DNA of 46,008 nt from CAZFQG01 sp964520785 (GTDB lineage Bacteria > Planctomycetota > Planctomycetia > Pirellulales > Thermoguttaceae). The position numbers were made by a program, and so were the translations under genes. Shown piece after piece: positions 23,978-30,508 of this stretch. Each line of letters opens with the position of its first letter. Within the stretch, counting starts at the first letter, position 1. The notes below the pieces were generated by a model. The model was not told where the DNA came from. It saw nothing but the letters and a program-made list of their open reading frames with translations, and searched no databases. The DNA lies in NCBI GenBank assembly GCA_964520785.1, contig CAZFQG010000021.1, positions 1 to 46,008 of the forward strand. The letters are read 5' to 3'.

Positions 23978-24955
23978 CTATCGCCGAATGCGTTTTCCCA
24001 CCTCCCGGAGCGTCTTGACGTCGATCGGGCGGAGCTTGCCGTTTCGCATGGGGGCGACGTTGAGGGAATAGATGTTGCCGTACTTCTTCGCGCCGCGATA
24101 GTGTTCGACGATCGCTTCGACCGGGATACACACCTCGTCCCACTCCGGCATCGTGTAGAACCAGCGACCGCTTTCGCTTCCTCGAAGGATGGGATAGGTA
24201 AACTCGGCCAGGCGGTATTCTTGGTAGCTTTTGGCCGCCTCGGCCCCGTATCCGGCGGCGGACGGGTCTTCCAGAGGTCCGGGACGGCCCATCTCGCCAA
24301 GACGGATGTCACCGGCGGGCTCTCCGTGGTTGAATCCGACGAAACAGCCGGGCTGGAAGCGTTTCGCCCAGGCCGTCGTTTCCGCATGAGAAAGACCTCC
24401 GTCGGTTTGGGCGTGGTCGAACCAGAGGTACTCGATCGGTCCATATCGGGTGAGGAGTTCTCGGATTTGGGCCTTCTTTTTCTCGGGGTCCTTCATGTCC
24501 GGCCACGTCCAATCTCCCTCGGAAAAATAGAGGGCCAGTTTCAGGCCGTACTTGTCGCAAGATCGTCGAACGGCGGCGAGAACGTCCGTCTTCAGCGGGC
24601 TGTTCGTCACCTTCCATTCAGTCGTCCCGGTATCCCAAAGGCAGAAACCGTCGTGGTGCTTGGTGAGGAACAGGATGTAGCCCATCCCGGCATCCTTGGC
24701 CGTTTGGGCCCATTGGTCGGTATCGCAACCGGTTGGGTTGAACCAGTCCAGGCTTTTTACGCTCCGGGTCCACTCGACGTTGCTGAACGTGCTGAACGAC
24801 CAGCAGATGAACATGCCGAAGCGAAGCTCTTTCAGTTCGGCGGCCCTATTTTCCAGGTCGACCGGTTCAGTTTCGGGCTCCTGGGAGAGCACCGGAAAAG
24901 CAGCCAAAAGGCACATAAGCGGGATTGGCAGGTACAGACGTTTCGAAAATCGCAT
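23978..24955 (-). CDS. Secreted GH29 alpha-L-fucosidase-like protein
   Basis: GH29 enzymes release L-fucose from glycans by a retaining mechanism. This 325-residue protein has a signal peptide (about 1-24), then the typical N-terminal region (LRFGMFICWSFST, DQWAQTAKDAGMGYILFLTKHHDGFCLWDT). Asp180 in EYLWFDHAQ lies at the nucleophile position of the usual WFDG motif. The length covers only the catalytic barrel; the C-terminal beta-sandwich of longer fucosidases is missing. The motif ends with His instead of Gly. The acid/base residue cannot be assigned by eye, as is common in GH29. It is convergent with the Gfo/Idh/MocA gene across about 200 bp. GGAGCC precedes the ATG. Confidence 0.9.
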   Translation of the reverse strand: MRFSKRLYLPIPLMCLLAAFPVLSQEPETEPVDLENRAAELKELRFGMFICWSFSTFSNVEWTRSVKSLDWFNPTGCDTDQWAQTAKDAGMGYILFLTKHHDGFCLWDTGTTEWKVTNSPLKTDVLAAVRRSCDKYGLKLALYFSEGDWTWPDMKDPEKKKAQIRELLTRYGPIEYLWFDHAQTDGGLSHAETTAWAKRFQPGCFVGFNHGEPAGDIRLGEMGRPGPLEDPSAAGYGAEAAKSYQEYRLAEFTYPILRGSESGRWFYTMPEWDEVCIPVEAIVEHYRGAKKYGNIYSLNVAPMRNGKLRPIDVKTLREVGKRIRR

Positions 24956-25350
24956 GGTTTAGGGCTCCGGAACGGTGGGTGCGTTTCCTCGAAGGTAGCC
25001 GCCGGTCGGCCTCTCTTCAAGCATATTGACGCGGACGCGCTCCAACGAACGCGTCTTCACGGTGGCGTTGGGCGGATTGGTCGGCCATTCTCGCGAGACA
25101 AAACGAACCGAACCAGGGTTTTCTTGTGAATTCCGTGCCGAGAAAAGGCCGAATTTATCCTGCAAAACACGGGGTTTTCGCCGCCGAAAGGGCGAAATAG
25201 GCGTTGATTTCCGGGTTTTTTCCCGTTTCACCCTGTTTTTTGGGCGTTTTCGCATTGCTTTTTCCGCACGGACGTCTTTAATATGGCATCATCAAAATGA
25301 AGACTTAACAGGGGTATTTCCATTTTCCAAAGTGTATGGAGGGAACCATT
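24956..25350. other. Divergent intergenic region, fucosidase / HU-like gene
   Basis: This 395-bp region holds the probable HU-like promoter (25255-25284) and the fucosidase leader. Between 25210 and 25250 are two G/C-flanked six-T runs, CGGG-T6-CCCG and CCCTG-T6-GGG, each weakly palindromic. No coding signal was seen. Confidence 0.4.
25255..25284 (+). promoter_or_regulatory. Possible promoter for the HU-like gene
   Basis: TTGCTT (25255-25260) is followed after 16 bp by TTTAAT (25277-25282), or after 18 bp by TAATAT (25279-25284). Transcription would start near 25290, about 60 bp before the ATG. The flanking sequence is AT-rich. Confidence 0.45.
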
Positions 25351-25686
25351 ATGGCCAAGAACACGGCGGCCGCAGACAAAAAACCGCTTACGAAGACCCA
25401 AATCATGGCGAACCTCGCCGAAGCCACCGGCCTGACCAAGACGCAGGTTGCCGCCGTCTTGGACGCGCTTTCCGAGGAAATCTCCAAGAGCCTCAAGCCG
25501 CGCGGAGCCGGCGCATTCGCTATCCCCGGCCTTTTGAAGATCGAGCGAAAAAAGGTTCCGGCTCGGAAGGCAAAAAAGAACGTCCCGAATCCCTTCAAAC
25601 CGGGCGAAACCATGGATGTTGCCGCGCGACCGGCGTATAATACGGTCAAGGTCAAGGCCCTGAAAGGCCTCAAGGACATGGTCTGA
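25351..25686 (+). CDS. HU/IHF-family DNA-binding protein
   Basis: This small nucleoid protein (111 residues) bends and compacts DNA as a dimer. TKTQIMANLAEATGLTKTQVAAVLDALSEEI is the helical dimerisation half. FAIPGLLKIERKKVPARKAKKNVPNPFKPGETMDV is the beta arm that grips the minor groove, with the expected Pro-containing tip. NTVKVKALKGLKDMV is the last helix. Compared with E. coli HU it has a Lys/Ala-rich N-terminal tail and a more basic arm. The ATG at 25351 is chosen over an upstream in-frame ATG because GGAGGG lies 7 bp before it. It appears to be a single-gene unit, followed by 250 bp before greA. Confidence 0.94.
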   Translation: MAKNTAAADKKPLTKTQIMANLAEATGLTKTQVAAVLDALSEEISKSLKPRGAGAFAIPGLLKIERKKVPARKAKKNVPNPFKPGETMDVAARPAYNTVKVKALKGLKDMV

Positions 25687-25717
25687 CCGACCGGCGGCTG
25701 GTTTCCCGCGGTCGCGA

Positions 25718-25733
25718 CGAGCCGTCCGGCTCG
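25718..25733 (+). terminator. Hairpin downstream of the HU-like gene
   Basis: CGAGCCG and CGGCTCG pair around a 2-nt loop, 31 bp after the HU-like stop codon. No T-tract follows, so it may only be an RNA-stabilising or factor-dependent stop structure. Confidence 0.3.
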
Positions 25734-25938
25734 ACGGCCGTCCCGAACGCCACGAACGACATAGCCACTTCCAAACCAGGGTGACCGGTTGACGAGTATC
25801 ATGCCTCCTCTTTCGAGGAGACTGCTCGTCCGCCGGTCGCCTTGGTTTTTGTCTATTGAGCCCGCGAACGGACGTCGCGCCTTGTTCGACGGTCGCCGCG
25901 GAGGAATCTCACGGACGCAGATAGGAGGAGATACACTC

Positions 25939-26421
25939 ATGACCGACCGGATTCCCATGACCCACACGGGCTACGAGAGACTCCGCGCAGAACTGGTCCA
26001 CCTGAAAGAGGTCGAGATGCCGGCCATTCTGGAACGGCTCGCGGCGGCCCGTGCCGAGGGTGATTTGAAGGAGAATGCCGAATATCACGGGGCGCGGGAG
26101 AGCCAGGGCATGCTGCAGGCAAGGATCAACGCGCTCTCGGATAAACTGGGCAGGGCGGTCATTATGAATGCTTCCGGCGTCGACACGAGCGCGGTTGCCT
26201 TTGGGACGACGGTGAAGGTGAAAGACCTGGATTACGACGACGAAGAGGAATTCACGCTGGTGGGAGCGGGCGAGGAAGACTACGACAGCGGCAAGATACT
26301 CGTGACCAGTCCCCTTGCTCAGGGACTCGTGGGCAAGGCGGTCGGCGACCGCGTCGAGATCGACGTCCCCAAGGGAACGCTGAAATTCGAAATACTGGAA
26401 ATCCGCGCGGCCGAGGAGTAG
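25939..26421 (+). CDS. greA: Transcript cleavage factor GreA
   Basis: GreA enters the secondary channel of stalled RNA polymerase and stimulates cleavage of backtracked RNA. The 160-residue length is normal. The N-terminal coiled coil carries the diagnostic tip ARAEGDLKENAEYHGA, with acidic residues Asp42 and Glu45 that position the catalytic metal. The C-terminal domain has TVKVKDLDYDDEEEFTLVG, SPLAQGLVGKAVGD and the end strand LKFEILEI. The ATG at 25939 follows AGGAGG by 10 bp. A longer in-frame extension upstream lacks conservation. arfB starts 31 bp downstream and is probably co-transcribed. Confidence 0.97.
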   Translation: MTDRIPMTHTGYERLRAELVHLKEVEMPAILERLAAARAEGDLKENAEYHGARESQGMLQARINALSDKLGRAVIMNASGVDTSAVAFGTTVKVKDLDYDDEEEFTLVGAGEEDYDSGKILVTSPLAQGLVGKAVGDRVEIDVPKGTLKFEILEIRAAEE

Positions 26422-26452
26422 GCCGGGGGATGGCGGATGGAAGAGGACTCAC

Positions 26453-26881
26453 GTGACGCGGCTCGTCGTTGATCATCGGCTGTTCATTCCTTTGGACGAA
26501 ATCCACTTCACTTATGCGCGGAGCAGCGGTCCCGGCGGGCAAAATGTCAATAAGGTCAATACGAAGGCGGTGCTGCGGTGGTCCGTCGCGGTCAACGAGT
26601 CGTTGCCGGAAGCGGTCCGCGAGCGATTTCAAGAAGCATATCGGGCCCGTCTGACCAAACAGGGAGAACTGGTTCTTCACGCCGATCGTTACCGCGATGC
26701 GCCGAAGAACCGCGAAGACTGCCTCGGCAGGTTGCGCGCGATGGTCGCCGCGGTGGCCACTCCCCCGAAACCGCGCCGGCCGACAAAGCCCACGAGAGGC
26801 TCGATCCACCGCCGCCTGGCCGACAAGACGCGACGGGCGGAGAAGAAACGGCGGCGCCGCGGCCGAGATTTCGACCTCTGA
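26453..26881 (+). CDS. arfB: Alternative ribosome-rescue factor ArfB (peptidyl-tRNA hydrolase, GGQ family)
   Basis: ArfB (YaeJ) binds ribosomes stalled on non-stop mRNA and releases the peptide. The 142-residue protein starts LFIPLDEIHFTYARSSGPGGQNVNKVNTKAVLRW, with the catalytic GGQ at residues 28-30 and no release-factor codon-recognition domain. The C-terminal tail is Lys/Arg-rich (RRLADKTRRAEKKRRRRGR), as needed to thread into the empty mRNA channel. It begins with GTG 31 bp after greA. Nothing unusual is seen. Confidence 0.96.
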   Translation: MTRLVVDHRLFIPLDEIHFTYARSSGPGGQNVNKVNTKAVLRWSVAVNESLPEAVRERFQEAYRARLTKQGELVLHADRYRDAPKNREDCLGRLRAMVAAVATPPKPRRPTKPTRGSIHRRLADKTRRAEKKRRRRGRDFDL

Positions 26882-26904
26882 GCCGGCGATCACCGCTCCC
26901 CGGT

Positions 26905-26931
26905 TTGCATTACCGGCGATTCTGCTATACT
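26905..26931 (+). promoter_or_regulatory. Extended -10 promoter for the HAD phosphatase gene
   Basis: TATACT (26926-26931) is preceded by TG one base upstream (TGC-TATACT), an extended -10 element. A TTGCAT (26905-26910) lies 15 bp before it, slightly short of ideal. The predicted start is near 26938, 35 bp before the ATG. Confidence 0.5.
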
Positions 26932-26972
26932 TCGGTTTTCCTTAGCAGCCCCACCATGAGGACCGACTCTCC

Positions 26973-27653
26973 ATGCCTCCCCTTCGCGCCGTGACTTTCG
27001 ATATGGACGGATTGATGTTCAACTCCGAGGACGTCTACACCGACGTGGGGGATGCGATTCTGGGGCGGCGGGGAAGACGCTTCGAAAAGGATCTAAAGGA
27101 CGCCATGATGGGGCTGCCACCGAGGCCGTCGTTCGAAGTCATGATCGCCTGGCACGGCCTGAGCGATACTCCGGAGTCGCTCATCGACGAATCGCACGCT
27201 TTGTTCGTCGAACTCATGGATGGGAAACTCCAACCCATGCCGGGGCTGACGGACCTGCTGGATGCGCTGGAGCGGCACGGAATTCCAAAAAACATCGCCA
27301 CCAGCAGTTCCCATGTCGTCGTGGATGCCATCCTACCCCAATTCACCATGAAGGATCGTTTCGATCACATCCTTGCCAGTGAAGATATCCTCCACGGAAA
27401 ACCCCACCCGGAGATTTACCTCAAGTCCGCCGAAAGGCTAGGGGTCGAGCCGGGAGAAATGCTGGTGCTGGAAGATAGCCACAACGGCTGCCTCGCGGGG
27501 GCCGCGGCCGGCGCCTTTGTCGTCGCGATTCCTAGCGAACACAGTCTCGATCACGACTTTTCCATGGCCCGATTCGTGTCAACGAGCCTTGAGGACGAGC
27601 GGATTTATCGGGCCCTTGGAATCCCAAACAAGAATGGCAACAGAGAAGAGTGA
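26973..27653 (+). CDS. HAD-superfamily hydrolase, beta-phosphoglucomutase-like
   Basis: This 226-residue cytoplasmic phosphatase or phosphomutase has the HAD nucleophile motif FDMDGLMFNSE (Asp10 and acid/base Asp12). A helical cap domain follows (about 20-85), with motif II in IATSSS, Lys in HGKPHPEIYL and motif III acidic residues in LVLEDSHNGCLAGAAAG. This resembles the beta-phosphoglucomutase/CbbY/GphA-type subgroup. Specific substrate prediction is not justified. An extended -10 promoter lies just upstream, separating it from arfB. Confidence 0.92.
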   Translation: MPPLRAVTFDMDGLMFNSEDVYTDVGDAILGRRGRRFEKDLKDAMMGLPPRPSFEVMIAWHGLSDTPESLIDESHALFVELMDGKLQPMPGLTDLLDALERHGIPKNIATSSSHVVVDAILPQFTMKDRFDHILASEDILHGKPHPEIYLKSAERLGVEPGEMLVLEDSHNGCLAGAAAGAFVVAIPSEHSLDHDFSMARFVSTSLEDERIYRALGIPNKNGNREE

Positions 27654-28054
27654 CCCGGCGGGCCGAAGGGGGTATTCCGGCTCGGCAGGCCTTGCCACAA
27701 CCCCTTAAATTATCCATATTATTGGAAAAATTCACGGGTTCCATGCCGTTAGGGGTGGAATTGGATCGCGGCGGTGTCTATCATGGAGATGATGTCGCAT
27801 TGTCGGACGAAACGGTGCTTTGTTAGGTATTATCCGACGGTTTGGGTTTGCTTGCAATGGCATCCTCCGCGTGACTTCCGATAAACGCCCCCGGGTCCGA
27901 CGACGCAAGTAGTGCGCGAGACAATTTTTCGTGTAAGCGGTCGGCTAAACGCCGCGGTGGGTATCCGGTTAGAATGAACTAATCTTCCGGAGACCGGTCG
28001 CGTCGCGTACGTCTGTCGGCCCGGCGGTTCAAGCCTTTGTGGGGAGGCTATGTC
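27654..28054. other. Intergenic region before the zinc-ribbon gene
   Basis: This 401-bp stretch has no coding signal. It contains an AT-rich patch near 27700-27735, weak dyads (GTCGGA at 27802-27807 with TCCGAC at 27833-27838) and a TAGAAT at 27970-27975 without a matching -35. GGGGAGG at 28041-28047 is the ribosome-binding site of the next gene. An unannotated small RNA cannot be excluded. Confidence 0.35.
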
Positions 28055-28408
28055 ATGTCGATTATGGTCCGCTGTCCGAACGGACATGTTTTGAAAGTCA
28101 AGGATTCTTTCGCGGGCAAGTCCGGACTCTGTCCAGTCTGCAAGGCGAGAATTGACGTTCCTGACCCACGCGCCGCGTCTCTGTCGGAGGACGACATCGC
28201 CGATTTGCTCGGAATCCCGCCACAGTCCCATTATTCCGGGGGGAGCGCCTCTGGAATTGCACTACACCTGCCCGAGACAAAACGGGAGGCGCCCGCCGAA
28301 ACGACCGTCGGGAAGAAAATGTGCGTGAAGTGCCATCAAGAAATCGCCGCCGGTACGCACATCTGCCCCTTTTGCAAGACGTATATCGCCAGCGTTCACG
28401 ATTTCTGA
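28055..28408 (+). CDS. Small double zinc-ribbon protein
   Basis: This 117-residue protein has a zinc-binding site near each end. The N-terminal site is CPNGH plus CPVC (about residues 7-35) and the C-terminal site is CVKCHQEI plus CPFC (about 91-110). A linker with SEDDIADLLG and low-complexity sequence connects them. Such proteins usually mediate protein or nucleic-acid contacts; no enzyme motif is present. The ATG at 28055 is chosen because GGGGAGG lies 7 bp upstream; an earlier in-frame ATG overlaps that site. It is followed by a convergent azoreductase. I do not recognise a named family. Confidence 0.85.
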   Translation: MSIMVRCPNGHVLKVKDSFAGKSGLCPVCKARIDVPDPRAASLSEDDIADLLGIPPQSHYSGGSASGIALHLPETKREAPAETTVGKKMCVKCHQEIAAGTHICPFCKTYIASVHDF

Positions 28409-28521
28409 AGCAACGGCTCCGGGGGGGCATGCGCCGGGCCCGGACAGGTCCGCGATCGTTTCGCCTCCGCGAGTTCCGCCGTGTTCGGCGGCATCTCCCT
28501 TCATTCGCGTTGGATCGCCAA

Positions 28522-29151
28522 CTAGAACTTGGCCGCCAAGGCGCGGGCCGCGTCTTTCGCGGCGTCGTGAACCGCTCCGACCTTGTCCGGGGGGCCAAGC
28601 GTGGGTTCCACGACGATGCTCTCGATATCCGCGAAGCCGATGAAGCCGAGGAGCGTCTCGATATAGGGTTTTTGGAAATCGAAACGCCGCCCCTGCTCAG
28701 CGGACGAATACTCACCGCCGCGCGCGTAGACGACGACAACCGGCTTGTTCTTGACCAATCCCTCGTAACCGCTCCCGGGCGAAAAACGGAACGCCAATCC
28801 GGGCTGCGTGATCACGTCGATGAGATGCTTGAGCCGGTATGGGATCCCGAAGTTCCACATCGGGACGCTGATGAGGTACTTGTCCGCGGAGGCAAAGCGT
28901 TCGAACACCTGCCGGACTTCGTTCCATGCCTCCGTTTCTTTTTCCGACGGGGTCTCGCCGTGCATAATCGTGTACTTCGCGTCGATCGCGGCACCGTCGA
29001 ATTCCGGCAGAGCCGTATTCCAGAGGTCCCATATCTCGATTTTATCACCCGGATTCGCCGCCCGGTACGCGGCCACGAACTCTTGGGCAACGGCCAGCGA
29101 GCTTGAACGGCTTTTTCTCGGCGAGGCTTGAATGTGGAGCAGTTCACTCAT
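28522..29151 (-). CDS. azoR: FMN-dependent NADH-azoreductase (AzoR-type flavodoxin-fold reductase)
   Basis: AzoR-type enzymes reduce quinones and azo compounds with NADH and FMN. The 209-residue length fits. The N-terminal SELLHIQASPRKSRSSS is the phosphate-binding loop for FMN. SVPMWNFGIPYRLKHLIDVITQPGLAFRF is the diagnostic FMN-contacting segment. VYARGGEY follows, then FIGFADIESIVVEPT. The start is set at the Met before SELLHI, with AAAAGGA 8 bp upstream; the upstream extension is unrelated to the family. It is monocistronic by appearance. Confidence 0.95.
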   Translation of the reverse strand: MSELLHIQASPRKSRSSSLAVAQEFVAAYRAANPGDKIEIWDLWNTALPEFDGAAIDAKYTIMHGETPSEKETEAWNEVRQVFERFASADKYLISVPMWNFGIPYRLKHLIDVITQPGLAFRFSPGSGYEGLVKNKPVVVVYARGGEYSSAEQGRRFDFQKPYIETLLGFIGFADIESIVVEPTLGPPDKVGAVHDAAKDAARALAAKF

Positions 29152-29335
29152 ACTTCGTATCCTTTTCGAGGTCCATGTTAGGGAAAGGCAGGCTCTACCC
29201 ACCCCCCTTGTCCAATGACCGAGCGCTGAATTCGTTGGAGCTTACCGCGCCGAACCCGCCGGGAACAGTGGTTCGTCGGATGATTCGTGGAAAACGGTCC
29301 TTCTTCGTCATGAATTGCGCAACCCGAAGGGATTG

Positions 29336-29364
29336 TTGACCAGCGGTGAAGCGAGTGTTAGATT
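29336..29364 (+). promoter_or_regulatory. Promoter for the DUF6807 gene
   Basis: TTGACC (29336-29341) and TAGATT (29359-29364) are 17 bp apart, with TGT immediately before the -10 giving an extended element. Transcription would start near 29371, about 38 bp upstream of the chosen ATG at 29409. Confidence 0.5.
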
Positions 29365-29408
29365 ATGTACGTCACCCTCTGTCCACGGTCACGGCAAGGA
29401 CTGAATGC

Positions 29409-30341
29409 ATGAGACATCCGGGATTAATCGTCGTTTGGCTAGCCGCCCCTCTTCTGGCGGTAGGCGCGGAGCCTTCGGTTTCCATTGAGAAGACGTCACG
29501 AGCCTATATCGGGAAGGTCGACGGAGAACCAGCGGTGGCGTACCGATTCGCGGAAGTTCCGTTCAAACCGTACGTCGAAACGCTCGCGACCCCGAGCGGG
29601 CTGAACGTCTTGCGAGATTCGCCCGAGGATCACAAACACCACCACGCCTTGATGTTCGCGGTCACGGTGGACGGCGTGAACTTCTGGGAGGAGTATCCCG
29701 AGCGAAACCCGGGGAAGCAGGTACACAAGGGTTTCTCCTCGCCCCCCGCCGCGCTCCGCGAGGATGGATTGGTGTCCATCCGCCTTCCGGCCGAGAAAAT
29801 CGACTGGAATGATCCGGACGGGACGACCCTACTGGAAGAAACGCGGAGCATCCAAGTTCAAAGGAACATGAAGAGCCCCGACGGGGGGATGGTGCTGACC
29901 TGGACGAGCCGATTCGAAGTCCCAAGGGGAAAGCCCGAAGCCGTTTTGACGGGGTCCCACTATCACGGTCTGGGCGTGCGGTTTCCGGCAAGTATGGACG
30001 GAGTCGGGACGCACTTCAACGCGGCCGGGGATCTCGGCGCCGTCTACCGGGGGAGTGAACGGCTGAGGGAGACGAAATGGACCGCCTATACGGCTCCAAT
30101 CGCTGGAAAGCCGGTTACCGTAGCCGTCTTCGACGATCCGAAGAACCCCCGACCCGCCGTGATGTTCACGATGTTGCACGGATTCGCGTATATCTCGGCT
30201 ACCCTTGATCTGGAGAAACGTCCGTTGACGATCGAAGCCGCCGGACCGCTTACGCTTCGTTACGGTGTCGTCGCGTGGGACGGCGAGAAATCGCCACCTG
30301 AGGTCGAAGCCGCCTATCTCGCGTGGATCGCGGCCTTGTGA
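29409..30341 (+). CDS. Secreted DUF6807 (PmoA-like) family protein
   Basis: This 310-residue exported protein has a signal peptide (about 1-20, ending AVGAEP). The beta-rich domain contains the family region SPEDHKHHHALMFAVTVDGVNFW, a His cluster that may bind metal, plus SHYHGLGVRFP and FTMLHGFAYISATLDLE. Databases label the family 'methane oxygenase PmoA', but no link to methane oxidation is implied; it is common in planctomycetes beside sugar-use genes. The start at 29409 is preferred because it begins the signal peptide and follows AAGGA. An in-frame upstream start would bury the signal. Confidence 0.9.
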   Translation: MRHPGLIVVWLAAPLLAVGAEPSVSIEKTSRAYIGKVDGEPAVAYRFAEVPFKPYVETLATPSGLNVLRDSPEDHKHHHALMFAVTVDGVNFWEEYPERNPGKQVHKGFSSPPAALREDGLVSIRLPAEKIDWNDPDGTTLLEETRSIQVQRNMKSPDGGMVLTWTSRFEVPRGKPEAVLTGSHYHGLGVRFPASMDGVGTHFNAAGDLGAVYRGSERLRETKWTAYTAPIAGKPVTVAVFDDPKNPRPAVMFTMLHGFAYISATLDLEKRPLTIEAAGPLTLRYGVVAWDGEKSPPEVEAAYLAWIAAL

Positions 30342-30508
30342 ATCGCGCGCTCTTCACTCCCAAATCCGGAAACGACGGTACCGTCGCGACGAGGCAGGTA
30401 CTCCCACCATCCCACACTAACGTCCACACGCGTAGAAGAAGCCGACCGGGCGAAATAGGCGGACGAAGGAACGGAATACGTAGCGATATTTGAGGCGGAC
30501 GGCGGGTC

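Noticed and set aside
23047..24444. Minus-strand open frame spanning the oxidoreductase and fucosidase genes
   Set aside because: It runs antisense to the oxidoreductase and out of frame through the fucosidase; both of those have strong family motifs.
29409..30341. Methane oxidation function suggested by the 'PmoA' family label
   Set aside because: The protein is a soluble exported beta-rich domain without the membrane helices of particulate methane monooxygenase, and no pmo genes are nearby.
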